Shown: piece after piece, positions 16,702 through 24,535 of the stretch | Position numbering within the stretch: position 1 is the stretch's first letter | Layout: each line of letters opens with the position of its first letter | Virus record (IMG/VR): IMGVR_UViG_3300034095_002552 | Coordinates: 1-64,000 of that record | DNA: 64,000 bases | Strand: one strand, 5' to 3' | Source of the DNA: a virus | Translations under genes and position numbers: made by a program | Notes under the pieces: model-generated | Databases searched by the model: none | What the model was told of the DNA's origin: nothing | What the model saw: the letters and a program-made list of their open reading frames with translations, nothing else

Positions 16702-19077
16702 ATGGCAATATTAAGAGGGTTTCCTCCATCGAACACAATCAGTCCTAGCGTTAGAATTGCTGAAAAAGATTTAAGCTATGTAGCACCAGAACAAACACTT
16801 CATCGTGCCGCACTTATTGGTTTTGCTAGCAAAGGCCCAGTAAATATTCCTACGATTATTTCTAATAGTCGTGCGTTAAGAACCATATTTGGAAATCCTC
16901 ATCCTCAAAGCGGAGATCCATATTTGATCTACGCAGCAGAACAATACCTCTTGGTAGCAAATGAACTTTATATTGTTCGTGTTGCTGATACCGATCCAGT
17001 AAGTGATGAATGTGCAACAATAGCAGAAGTTGATGTTCCTGCTGCTGGTACAATCATTAATGTCATCTCTGATACCGCTGGACCTTATGTTTTCGATCAA
17101 GACTCCTTCTTCCGATGGAGATTAAATGGTGTTCTCAGCAATAAAACCTTAGTAGTGTTGGAAAATCACCCTGTCTATGGTGTTAACTATTCTGTTGAAG
17201 AATTAGTGACTACCCTTAATGATCAACTTGATATTGACAATGATGGTATTGAATTTTACAAAAGTGCTACAGACACAATTGCAGTGAGAACAGTTTGGGC
17301 ATATGGCCCAGAAGCCGAATTTGAATTGGTCTCAGTACAAAATGCTATCTATGGTGGTGCAGTAATTGATGGCAATCCAACTGGTCTTGGAACCGGAATG
17401 ACTCAAGCAACCACAACTGGATCTATGGAAATGTATCCTGATGTTGCTTATCAAACCCCAGGCGATTATGATTTCACTGGTCTTACTGGACTTAATATTC
17501 AGTTGGTTTTAGACGGAACAGACAATGTTTTAATTGATAATGTTGTTCAAGTAATTAGTTTGGAAGACTTTGAAGGTGGCGTAGCTGATATTGATAATAT
17601 TATAACCAACATTAACAATCAACGAGTTTCTGGTGGCGGTACACTTCCGGGCGGTTGGATTGTAGAAAAAGTTGGAGATGGTAATTTAAAGATTTCTACA
17701 TTACATCATGGTCGTGATGCTCGTTTTCGCATTAAGCCAGATAGCACAGCAGCAGGAATATTCGGACTATCTACCTTAACAAAATCTGGAGATAGCCCTA
17801 GTGGTGTAACTGGTAATACTGCTAGTGAAAGTTATGGCAGAATTAATGGTGGTGTTAACGATGGCACAATGACCTTTACCATTACCGCAGAAACTGTTGG
17901 TATAGATGGCGATTATACTCAAGTTGTAGTCAAGACTAATACTCGTGATTCTAATTGGATATTTGAAGTTTATAATAATGGCGCACAAGTTGAATCTTGG
18001 GGTCAGCTTACAAAAAATGACACTAGCACATTCTATGTCGGAAGCTATCTCTCTCTTGTTTCTGACTATATTCGTGTAATTGATAATACTGCGACTACTG
18101 CTGGTCCTGCTGATGGTACTTATGACCTTACAGGTGGTTCAGATGGTATTCCTTCTGATCCAGATAAACAAGACTCTTTGTTGATCGGTAGTTCTGTTGG
18201 ATATAATGGGATCTATGCAGTAAGTGAATCAGAACAAATTGATATCGATCTTATCGCAGTTCCGGGTCATAGTAGCACAAGCGTTGTGACCGAACTTTTA
18301 TATATGTGTCAAAACTTCCGTCAAGATTGTATGGCTATTATCGATAGTCCATTTGGTCTAACTGTAAGTGAAATCGTGTCATGGCAGAATGGAACTCATC
18401 CTTTGAACTCCACACGATTTGATAGTGATTTTGGTGCCTTGTACTGGCCTTGGGTTAAAATTCGTGACAATTACAATCGTGTAGATGTATGGTGTCCACC
18501 TAGTGGATCTGTAATGGCAGTATATGCTAGAAGTGATAGTTTAGCTCGCCCTTGGTTTGCTCCAGCAGGTTTACTCAGAGGTTTGGTTCCAAACATTACT
18601 GATGTATACGCTAGACCAACTCAGGAAGAAAGAGACTTAATGTATGGTTATAGAAACTGTATTAATCCTATTATTACATTTGCCGATACAGATGGTTTCG
18701 TTGTTTGGGGCCAAAAAACTATGCAACGAAGACCTACTGCTCTTGATAGGGTAAATGTTCGCAGAATGATGTTTTATATTGAAAAGCAAATTAAAACTAG
18801 AAGCAAGGGATTGTTGTTTGATCCACATGATGATGTGTTCACAAGCAACTTTATCAGTCTTGCCACTAAAGTTCTTCAAGAAGTTCAAACGGCTAGAGGC
18901 ATAACGGCATTTATCGTGAAAGCTGATGCTGAACTTAATACTTCTGATGTAATAGATAGAAATGAATTTAGGGCTAGAATTGGTGTTCAGCCTACAAGAG
19001 CAGTTGAATTTATGTTCCTTGAATTTAGTATTCATCGAACTGGTAGTAACTTTAGTGAAACTACTGACGCATTCTAA
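16702..19077 (+). CDS. gp18: Tail sheath protein, T4 gp18-like
   Basis: The 791-residue product begins SPSVRIAEKDLSYVAPE and has a LIGFASKGPVNIPTIISN segment, both typical of contractile-tail sheath proteins. The C-terminal domain VNVRRMMFYIEKQIKTRSKG, then FDPHDDVFTSNF and IGVQPTRAVEFMFLEFSI, is the conserved sheath polymerisation core. It is longer than T4 gp18 (659), with an extra Gly/Thr/Asp-rich beta domain at roughly residues 130-480, probably exposed outside the sheath. It is followed 22 bp later by the tube gene. Base composition is less AT-rich than its neighbours, as expected of a highly expressed gene. Confidence 0.93.
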   Translation: MAILRGFPPSNTISPSVRIAEKDLSYVAPEQTLHRAALIGFASKGPVNIPTIISNSRALRTIFGNPHPQSGDPYLIYAAEQYLLVANELYIVRVADTDPVSDECATIAEVDVPAAGTIINVISDTAGPYVFDQDSFFRWRLNGVLSNKTLVVLENHPVYGVNYSVEELVTTLNDQLDIDNDGIEFYKSATDTIAVRTVWAYGPEAEFELVSVQNAIYGGAVIDGNPTGLGTGMTQATTTGSMEMYPDVAYQTPGDYDFTGLTGLNIQLVLDGTDNVLIDNVVQVISLEDFEGGVADIDNIITNINNQRVSGGGTLPGGWIVEKVGDGNLKISTLHHGRDARFRIKPDSTAAGIFGLSTLTKSGDSPSGVTGNTASESYGRINGGVNDGTMTFTITAETVGIDGDYTQVVVKTNTRDSNWIFEVYNNGAQVESWGQLTKNDTSTFYVGSYLSLVSDYIRVIDNTATTAGPADGTYDLTGGSDGIPSDPDKQDSLLIGSSVGYNGIYAVSESEQIDIDLIAVPGHSSTSVVTELLYMCQNFRQDCMAIIDSPFGLTVSEIVSWQNGTHPLNSTRFDSDFGALYWPWVKIRDNYNRVDVWCPPSGSVMAVYARSDSLARPWFAPAGLLRGLVPNITDVYARPTQEERDLMYGYRNCINPIITFADTDGFVVWGQKTMQRRPTALDRVNVRRMMFYIEKQIKTRSKGLLFDPHDDVFTSNFISLATKVLQEVQTARGITAFIVKADAELNTSDVIDRNEFRARIGVQPTRAVEFMFLEFSIHRTGSNFSETTDAF

Positions 19078-19099
19078 TTTTTAAAAGGAGAATTTTAAA

Positions 19100-19738
19100 A
19101 TGGCAAATATGGATTTGGGAATTTTAGCTTCCGACCCACAACTAGTTTTTAAAAGAAAATATAGATGGACTTTTGCACTAAGGTGGAACGGTCAAGACAT
19201 CCCAGAAAACTTTGTTAAATTGGCAAGTCGTCCCAACTTGACAATCGAAGAAACGGAAATCAATTACCTTCATGGTAAAATGTGGATTCCTGGTAAAGCA
19301 ACTTGGGAAAGCATTACTGTAACATTCTATGATGTTGCAAGTAATAGCACTAACAGCATTACCCCTCTTTATTCGTGGCTTGCATCAATCTACAATTTTC
19401 AATCTCAGAGTCCTTCCGATTCCATGAAACAGACTACCATTCAAGGTAGTTCTGAGACTGGTGGCTGGTCTGGTTCTGGTAAGTTGACAATGTATGATGG
19501 TTGTGGCAACCCTATGGAAACATGGCATTTAGATGGTGTATGGCCATCTGCTATCAACTTTGGTGATCTCGACTATAGCTCTTCAGAAGAAGCAACTGTA
19601 GAATGCACCTTGCGTTACTATAAAGCTCGTTACGAAGCTAGAGGCTGTACTCGTCCTCCTCAACCAGTTTGTATTGGTTGCGGCCCTGGTGGTGCTGCTG
19701 GTAGTCCTTTTGCAAATGGTGCTGGCCCAATAATCTAA
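19100..19738 (+). CDS. gp19: Tail tube protein, T4 gp19-like
   Basis: The 212-residue product has RKYRWTFALRW near residue 20, ASRPNLTIEETEINYLHGKM, then WESITVTFYDV and LTMYDGCGNPMETW, the standard pattern of myovirus tube subunits. It ends in a Cys/Gly/Pro-rich tail (residues 185-212: PPQPVCIGCGPGGAAG) absent from T4 gp19 (163). AAGGAG precedes the ATG. It is directly after the sheath and before a terminator. Confidence 0.9.
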   Translation: MANMDLGILASDPQLVFKRKYRWTFALRWNGQDIPENFVKLASRPNLTIEETEINYLHGKMWIPGKATWESITVTFYDVASNSTNSITPLYSWLASIYNFQSQSPSDSMKQTTIQGSSETGGWSGSGKLTMYDGCGNPMETWHLDGVWPSAINFGDLDYSSSEEATVECTLRYYKARYEARGCTRPPQPVCIGCGPGGAAGSPFANGAGPII

Positions 19739-19780
19739 TCAAACTTTTTATAAATTTTATAAAATCCTTTTAAAAATTTA

Positions 19781-19818
19781 TAAGCTCCATATCTTTTATA
19801 GATATGGAGCTTATTTTA
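19781..19818 (+). terminator. Intrinsic terminator between the two tube genes
   Basis: A perfect 14-bp stem (TAAGCTCCATATCT with AGATATGGAGCTTA), a 5-nt loop and a TTTT tract separate the first and second tube genes. Confidence 0.8.
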
Positions 19819-19835
19819 CATAAGGCGGAATAATT

Positions 19836-20336
19836 ATGGCTCAAATCATGGGATTTGATTTTGGACTTGAAAAAACAGACACATGCTTCAAAAGAAAAAA
19901 TAGATGGTTATTAAAAATACCAGATGTTTCTGCTACTGGTGTCGATACATTGCCTCCGACTAAATCTGCAAGACCTAGTTTGACCTATAAAACTATAGAA
20001 GCACAGCACATGCAAGAAACAATTTACTTTCCAGCAAAGCCAGAATGGAAGCCAATAACTTTAACTCTATTTGATCTTAAGAAAAATGAAAATCCTATTA
20101 TAACATGGATCAAACTTATTTATCCAGCAGAAGCAACCAAAGGTAGAGGAGAAGGTTATAAAAAAGATGCAACTCTTGAACTTTATGATGGGTGTGGAGA
20201 AGTAATTGAAAAATGGGTATTTGAAAATACATTTATTGAAAATGTAGAATTTGGAGAATTAGATCATAGCGATGCAGGTGTTATCTATATAGACCTTACG
20301 CTAAGATATGACAGAGCTTATTACGAGCCAGTCTAA
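19836..20336 (+). CDS. Second tail-tube-fold protein
   Basis: The 166-residue protein is clearly paralogous to the tube protein before it. KRKNRWLLKIPDV, ARPSLTYKTIEAQHM, WKPITLTLFDLKKN, LELYDGCGEVIEKW and VIYIDLTLRYDRAYYE align motif by motif. Its length matches T4 gp19 (163). A terminator separates it from the first tube gene, so the two are probably made at different levels. It could be a tube initiator or baseplate-proximal ring (as gp54/gp48 are in T4) or an alternative tube subunit. Confidence 0.8.
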   Translation: MAQIMGFDFGLEKTDTCFKRKNRWLLKIPDVSATGVDTLPPTKSARPSLTYKTIEAQHMQETIYFPAKPEWKPITLTLFDLKKNENPIITWIKLIYPAEATKGRGEGYKKDATLELYDGCGEVIEKWVFENTFIENVEFGELDHSDAGVIYIDLTLRYDRAYYEPV

Positions 20337-20590
20337 TCATCTTCTTCATCTTCGGAACTAGAAAAATAAAGATCATTTTTTAGAATATCTTTACAAGCTT
20401 CTAAGGCCTGTTCTAATTCTTTAGGCTTCCAGCCAAGAACTCTACAAGCTCCACTTTTGTTAAGTCTTCCCTTTTTGGTATACACATCTTTTTCATTACT
20501 AAGCAAAGCATCTATTAAAGGTGCGTATCCTTTGCCTATAAGTTTGTCAATTAACTCTTGCTTTTCCAACTGTTCAATTAAATTGCTCAT
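20333..20590 (-). CDS. Small protein with HTH-like core and acidic tail
   Basis: The 85-residue protein has a helical start (NLIEQLEKQELIDKLIG), a middle KKGRLNKSGACRVLGWKPKE that reads like a helix-turn-helix, and an acidic end (SSSEDEEDD). Small terminase subunits and late-transcription co-activators have comparable size and layout, but I cannot assign either. AGGT lies five bases before the ATG, and a TATAAATA box lies about 36 bp upstream. The acidic tail could contact polymerase or DNA-binding proteins. Confidence 0.5.
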   Translation of the reverse strand: MSNLIEQLEKQELIDKLIGKGYAPLIDALLSNEKDVYTKKGRLNKSGACRVLGWKPKELEQALEACKDILKNDLYFSSSEDEEDD

Positions 20591-20598
20591 TTAGTGAC

Positions 20599-20634
20599 CT
20601 ATAAATAGTGGCGTACAATATCCACTATTTATAG
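20599..20634 (-). promoter_or_regulatory. Inverted repeat containing two opposed TATAAATA boxes
   Basis: Perfect 13-bp arms CTATAAATAGTGG and CCACTATTTATAG flank a 10-nt spacer. Each arm holds the T4 late -10 consensus TATAAATA (20600-20607 on plus, 20626-20633 on minus). The minus copy faces the 85-residue gene, whose ATG is 36 bp on; the plus copy faces antisense through the gp55-like gene. The repeat could also fold as a hairpin. Confidence 0.55.
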
Positions 20635-20664
20635 TATATGTACTATAAAAATAATTTTCAATAT

Positions 20665-21207
20665 TTACCTATCAGAATAATTGTTTTTATAATTTCCTTT
20701 GTTTTGCTTATTAGACACATGAACTTGTTCTACGCTAATGCTCAAATGCTCATGATACTTTCTTTTAAGCTCATTGTAATTCCTAGCTGTTCTATACAAT
20801 TGTCTAAAATGATTTATTATACATGTTGTCATATAGTTAAATGCTTTTCCTTTACTTGGGTCAAAGCGATCAACTTTTTCAAAACATATCATAACACCTT
20901 CTTGGATAGCATCATCTGCATCAATAAGATTGAATTTTCTATATCTAACAATATTTTCAGATAGCAAGTAAAAAGCTATTGTTAGATCTACTTGCAAATC
21001 ATTATATTTTTTTAAATATTCATTAAATCCTTTTTCAATAGAATCCCATGCTTCTGGTTTTTCGAATGTGGTTCTTTTTGAAGTTCTTTTTTCAGTTTCT
21101 TTTATTTCTTCAAGAAGTGTTTCAAATTTAACTTTATTTCTTTTAATTGTTATAAACTTTGATATTAAAGACTCAAAATTTTTATTGTTAAGATATTCAT
21201 TGGCCAT
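20665..21207 (-). CDS. gp55: Late-transcription sigma factor, T4 gp55-like
   Basis: The 180-residue product (T4 gp55 is 185) has a sigma region 2 signature: ADDAIQEGVMICFEKVDRFD followed by KGKAFNYMTTCIINHFRQLY. There is no region 4, as in gp55, which needs gp33 and the sliding clamp for late transcription. The start at 21207 has AAGGAG just upstream; an earlier in-frame start lacks one. The presence of TATAAATA boxes in the window agrees with this role. It precedes the small acidic-tail gene and is followed by the inverted repeat at 20599. Confidence 0.8.
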   Translation of the reverse strand: MANEYLNNKNFESLISKFITIKRNKVKFETLLEEIKETEKRTSKRTTFEKPEAWDSIEKGFNEYLKKYNDLQVDLTIAFYLLSENIVRYRKFNLIDADDAIQEGVMICFEKVDRFDPSKGKAFNYMTTCIINHFRQLYRTARNYNELKRKYHEHLSISVEQVHVSNKQNKGNYKNNYSDR

Positions 21208-21241
21208 TAAGCTCCTTATATTTTTTTTATTTTTACATTCA

Positions 21242-22129
21242 TTAATTTCCACTCTTCCATTCTTCTATTCTTTCTAACGCCTCAGTTCTGGCTTTGTCAT
21301 ACCATTTGTTTGCTAAACTAAAATAGGAATCACTGTATAATTTTCCAGATGTAAAACTTCTAAAATGATCAATATTTTCGTCATTCGTTCTTTTAAAGTT
21401 TTTTTCACTACCAACTAAGTGTGGTTTTATATCGTTTTGCTTAAGTATATAATTGCCAAGTAATTCTGTATCTGGCCAACATGGACGATTTGGATTTGGC
21501 TTGCTATCTTTAATTCCAAATATGTTACAAAGCCTCCTTAAAGACCATCCGAATCCAATTTTATCCATAGTTGACATATGATACATGGTTGCGGTATGAG
21601 AAACCATTCCCTTCCAATCATTGTGCGCACGAGGAGATATTTCATACCCAACAACTGGTGATTCTTTTTTGCAAAGTTCAATAAAATTTTCCAGTAAGTT
21701 TTTTCTTTTAATAAACACATCTGCATGTGTTGCAAACAAAAAATTATTTCTGCACATAGAAAATGCAAGGTCCATGGCAATGGCTGGGAAGTCGCTTGGG
21801 TGACATACTCCGTTGAATCTTAAGGAATGTACCTCCAAATCATCGCTACGAAGACTGGTGATTTTGTTAAGCTCTTGATCTGTACTTCCAGTATCGATTA
21901 CTATTATAAATGGAGATACTGTTTGTCTCCTTAGTAATTCCACACATATGTTTAATTGTTCGTATGTGTCAAGGACTGGTATTACAGCACACACTTGATA
22001 ATCCCATGGTTTTTTCGGACAATTGCCTTCCCATGGAGCTTCAAAACTTGGTTTATTTCTTACAGGTGCATAATCAAAATTCATGAAATTACTCGATATA
22101 TTTTTAGGAATTATTGAAAATCCACACAT
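21242..22129 (-). CDS. Family 2-like glycosyltransferase
   Basis: The 295-residue frame has the GT2 opening VCAVIPVLDTYEQLN, then VDTGSTDQE, a metal-site-like THADVFIKR, and a C-terminal region with CWPDTELLGNY, as in phage and bacterial GT2 enzymes. It likely transfers a sugar using a UDP- or GDP-sugar. Two starts are possible: ATG 22129, with AGGA touching it, and ATG 22084, with no clear ribosome site. The upstream part overlaps a divergent small gene. It lies 34 bp upstream of the sigma gene. Confidence 0.7.
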   Translation of the reverse strand: MCGFSIIPKNISSNFMNFDYAPVRNKPSFEAPWEGNCPKKPWDYQVCAVIPVLDTYEQLNICVELLRRQTVSPFIIVIDTGSTDQELNKITSLRSDDLEVHSLRFNGVCHPSDFPAIAMDLAFSMCRNNFLFATHADVFIKRKNLLENFIELCKKESPVVGYEISPRAHNDWKGMVSHTATMYHMSTMDKIGFGWSLRRLCNIFGIKDSKPNPNRPCWPDTELLGNYILKQNDIKPHLVGSEKNFKRTNDENIDHFRSFTSGKLYSDSYFSLANKWYDKARTEALERIEEWKSGN

Positions 22130-22259
22130 TCCTAGATTTTACAATGAACTTCACATGCATTATAATAAAAATAACTTACAAAATGAAGCCGAAGCGTTAA
22201 GATTACTTTTAAAGACAAAATTTCATGAAAAACTTGACAATAGTGGTAACAGTACATAA
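22083..22259 (+). CDS. 58-residue protein coupled to a glycosyltransferase
   Basis: A short frame, divergent from the GT2 gene, runs from ATG 22083 to TAA 22259 and overlaps the next glycosyltransferase start by 35 bp. The product (MKLLDIFLGIIENPHIPRFY..., then NLQNEAEALRLLLKTKF) has a TPR-like helix pair, and an adjacent gene carries TPRs. Its start codon shares the CATG tetramer with an alternative start of the divergent gene. The composition and helix pattern look coding; there is no clear ribosome site. Confidence 0.4.
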   Translation: MKLLDIFLGIIENPHIPRFYNELHMHYNKNNLQNEAEALRLLLKTKFHEKLDNSGNST

Positions 22260-23181
22260 TGATATTGAAAATCTCGAAGCATGTCTGAATTCTTGCAACA
22301 ATATTGAATGTGACATATTGGTTGGGATAACATCAAATAACAGTAAAGCGTTTGATATTGCTGATAATTTCACTAAATCCATAAGTTATATTGGATTTGA
22401 TAATGATTTCAGCAAGGCTAAAAATGATCTTTTAAATATTGTAAAAAGTAATTGGGTTTTATTTTTAGAATCACATGAAATAATAGTCAGAGGACATGAA
22501 GAGATATCAGATATTTGCAATGGAGAAGGATGTTACAGAATAAATTTAATACAAGATCAAATCATTACAAAACCAATAAGACTTTGGAGTATAAATAAAA
22601 ATTTACATTTTAAAAATCCAGTTTATGAAAATATAAAATATAATGCTAGTTTTTCAAATATTTATATAAAGTCAAGCCCTTACAATGATCTAGAATTAAA
22701 TTTAAAAATTTTACAAAAGTGGCAGGAAAGATTGCCATTAGCATTAGAGCCAATTTATTACAAAAGTTGTATTTTTCTTTCTCAAAATAAATGGGATGAT
22801 TATATCAATACTGCAAATCATTTTTTATTCAAAGAAACAAACCATTCAATTTCTCATGTAATGACAAAATATTATTTAGGCATAGTTTATTGTTATGTCA
22901 AAAAAGATTATCAAAATTCTATAAAATGTGCATTAGAATGCTTGATTGAAAAACCATTAATGGCAGAATTTTGGTGTTTATTGGGAGATATTTATTATTC
23001 GTTAGATAGATACGAAAAGGCATATCACTTTTATGAAAATGCAAAAATATTAGGATCTAGAAGATTAAAAAATGACGAGTGGCCATTTCAATTAGATAAA
23101 TATAAAGCAACACCAGAAAAAATGATGTTAAGTTGCCAAAAAATGATTAATGATTCTAAAAATTATATGATCAATAAATGA
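22225..23181 (+). CDS. Family 2 glycosyltransferase with C-terminal TPR repeats
   Basis: The 318-residue product starts NLTIVVTVHNDIENLEACLNS, a GT2 nucleotide-sugar binding strand, and has WVLFLESHEIIVRGH, a degenerate metal site. Residues 180-300 form TPR-like helices (MAEFWCLLGDIYYSLDRYEK). GT2-TPR fusions are known from peptide and O-antigen glycosyltransferases (SunS-like). The TPR part may hold the acceptor protein. The start overlaps the 58-residue frame, indicating coupled translation. It converges with a small gene at 23171. Confidence 0.65.
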   Translation: MKNLTIVVTVHNDIENLEACLNSCNNIECDILVGITSNNSKAFDIADNFTKSISYIGFDNDFSKAKNDLLNIVKSNWVLFLESHEIIVRGHEEISDICNGEGCYRINLIQDQIITKPIRLWSINKNLHFKNPVYENIKYNASFSNIYIKSSPYNDLELNLKILQKWQERLPLALEPIYYKSCIFLSQNKWDDYINTANHFLFKETNHSISHVMTKYYLGIVYCYVKKDYQNSIKCALECLIEKPLMAEFWCLLGDIYYSLDRYEKAYHFYENAKILGSRRLKNDEWPFQLDKYKATPEKMMLSCQKMINDSKNYMINK

Positions 23182-23557
23182 TATCCAAATCATTAACAAT
23201 TACAGTCACTTGATCTTCATATCTTGTTATAGCTATTTGTTTTCTACCAGTGCTTAATTTTTTTAATTTAGATTCCAATTCATCAATAGAACAATTTATT
23301 ACAGACCAATTATTATCGGCAAGTTTATTTATTTCTTCTGTTATATTTGAAATTTCTTTATTAGGGAAATAGTTTTTTACTTGATCTCTACATTCTGTAA
23401 TTATTTTTTTATACAAAGGAAGATTACAAGCACATCCAGGGTTCCTTGTGTATTTTTGCACATCTTCATTTAAAGAAGAAGGCAGGGATTCTCTAAATCT
23501 AGAATCTTTAAGGGCTTGCTTTATATCAATTAATGTCACTGTCTTGATTTGGCTCAT
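23171..23557 (-). CDS. Conserved phage protein of unknown function
   Basis: The 128-residue protein includes FRESLPSSLNEDVQKYTRNP and a Cys pair (PGCACN) followed by a helical Lys-rich segment. It resembles small conserved phage proteins, but I cannot name a family. It overlaps the start of its downstream partner's region and the preceding zinc-ribbon gene by 32 bp, so it belongs to a four-gene minus-strand run (24483 to 23171). Confidence 0.45.
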   Translation of the reverse strand: MSQIKTVTLIDIKQALKDSRFRESLPSSLNEDVQKYTRNPGCACNLPLYKKIITECRDQVKNYFPNKEISNITEEINKLADNNWSVINCSIDELESKLKKLSTGRKQIAITRYEDQVTVIVNDLDIIY

Positions 23558-23780
23558 TGTATCTCGTTATAAAAATTATTCTTCCGCATTTCGGGCATTT
23601 TATTTTACTTTTACCCTTTTTTTCAGGAGAAGGCTCAGTTTTTTTTGTTAATGGATTATACTTTGGAATGTTGGATTGAAAATCAACACTTTTCATTATT
23701 GAAAGTTCATGAATGTTTTCGTCATTTATAAGTTTTTTATAATGACACATCTGACAATAAGCTTGATATTGATATTTCAT
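23526..23780 (-). CDS. Small zinc-ribbon protein
   Basis: The 84-residue protein has CQMC near residue 9 and CPKCGRIIFITRYNEP near residue 61, a split zinc ribbon, with a Pro/Lys-rich linker (TEPSPEKKGKSK). No catalytic domain is attached. It could be a DNA or RNA adaptor. It lies two bases after the membrane-protein gene and overlaps the next gene, so it is in the same transcript. Confidence 0.5.
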   Translation of the reverse strand: MKYQYQAYCQMCHYKKLINDENIHELSIMKSVDFQSNIPKYNPLTKKTEPSPEKKGKSKIKCPKCGRIIFITRYNEPNQDSDIN

Positions 23781-23782
23781 TT

Positions 23783-24118
23783 TTAATTACTATCTGGCAT
23801 GTTTACGATGGTTGCTGCTTCAATCCAATTCAAAATCATGGCTGCAAAATTAGAAATAAAACCACCAGCACAACCACTTGCAAAAATTTTCAAAAAGAAA
23901 TCCAAATCATAAGTCTTATCCATCCAGATAAAACCCATAAAAAAACCACACCAAGTGCCACAACACATATAGCACTCGACAATTTCGCCAATTTTAGGCA
24001 ATTTCATCATATCGCAATATTTTTTAAAACTTTCTCTAAATCCAGAAAGTAAAGAACTATCAACAATAATGTGGCACATGCCAATTGTTGAAATTAAAAA
24101 CATAAAAAATTCTTGCAT
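23783..24118 (-). CDS. DUF1360-like small membrane protein
   Basis: The 111-residue protein has hydrophobic segments at the N-terminus (FFMFLISTIGMCHIIV), around CYMCCGTWCGFFMGF, and in FLKIFASGCAGGFISNFAAM. The C-x-x-C-x-G-x-x-x-G pattern matches DUF1360 proteins. The ATG at 24118 has GGAG six bases upstream, while earlier Met codons would overlap the preceding gene more. Holin-like roles are possible but not shown. It follows the preceding gene with a 3-bp overlap-like spacing. Confidence 0.55.
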   Translation of the reverse strand: MQEFFMFLISTIGMCHIIVDSSLLSGFRESFKKYCDMMKLPKIGEIVECYMCCGTWCGFFMGFIWMDKTYDLDFFLKIFASGCAGGFISNFAAMILNWIEAATIVNMPDSN

Positions 24119-24120
24119 TT

Positions 24121-24483
24121 TCATCTCCAAAAACAAATAGAAACTTGATTTTTGTTTCTTGTAATAAAGAAATCTTTGTAATTATCATACTTACAAAGAG
24201 TTTGTTCAATAGCACTTTTGTCTAATGATACACAAATTAAAATATTATGATCTATTTTATCAATTAATATTGTTTCTCCAAAATATTTTTCCAATTTGCT
24301 TATATGATTGTCATTTAATTGCTCCATGAAATTGATTACTGCTCTTTTTCCAATATCTCTCATGCCCAATGCCTTTTGAGACAAGCACCATTGATTGTAA
24401 AAATTTTTTAACTCTGGGATGTGTTCCCAAATCTTTTTGTCGTAAAAAATAATTTTTTCAATATTTTGAATATTTATTTCCAT
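24121..24483 (-). CDS. Hypothetical 120-residue protein
   Basis: I do not recognise this protein. It is mostly alpha-helical with an aromatic opening (KIIFYDKKIWEHIPELKNFY) and later KDFFITRNKNQVSICFW. It has no membrane segment. It is first in the minus-strand four-gene run and is divergent from the gp26-like gene 52 bp away, so both may share a promoter region. There is no clear ribosome site. Confidence 0.4.
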   Translation of the reverse strand: MEINIQNIEKIIFYDKKIWEHIPELKNFYNQWCLSQKALGMRDIGKRAVINFMEQLNDNHISKLEKYFGETILIDKIDHNILICVSLDKSAIEQTLCKYDNYKDFFITRNKNQVSICFWR

Positions 24484-24535
24484 GATACTATTTTAAGACA
24501 ATAAGGTTATATTTAGCAATATTTAGGAGATTAAA

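Noticed and set aside
18637-19035. 132-residue minus-strand frame inside the sheath gene
   Set aside because: It is antisense to the conserved C-terminal core of the sheath and has no ribosome site.
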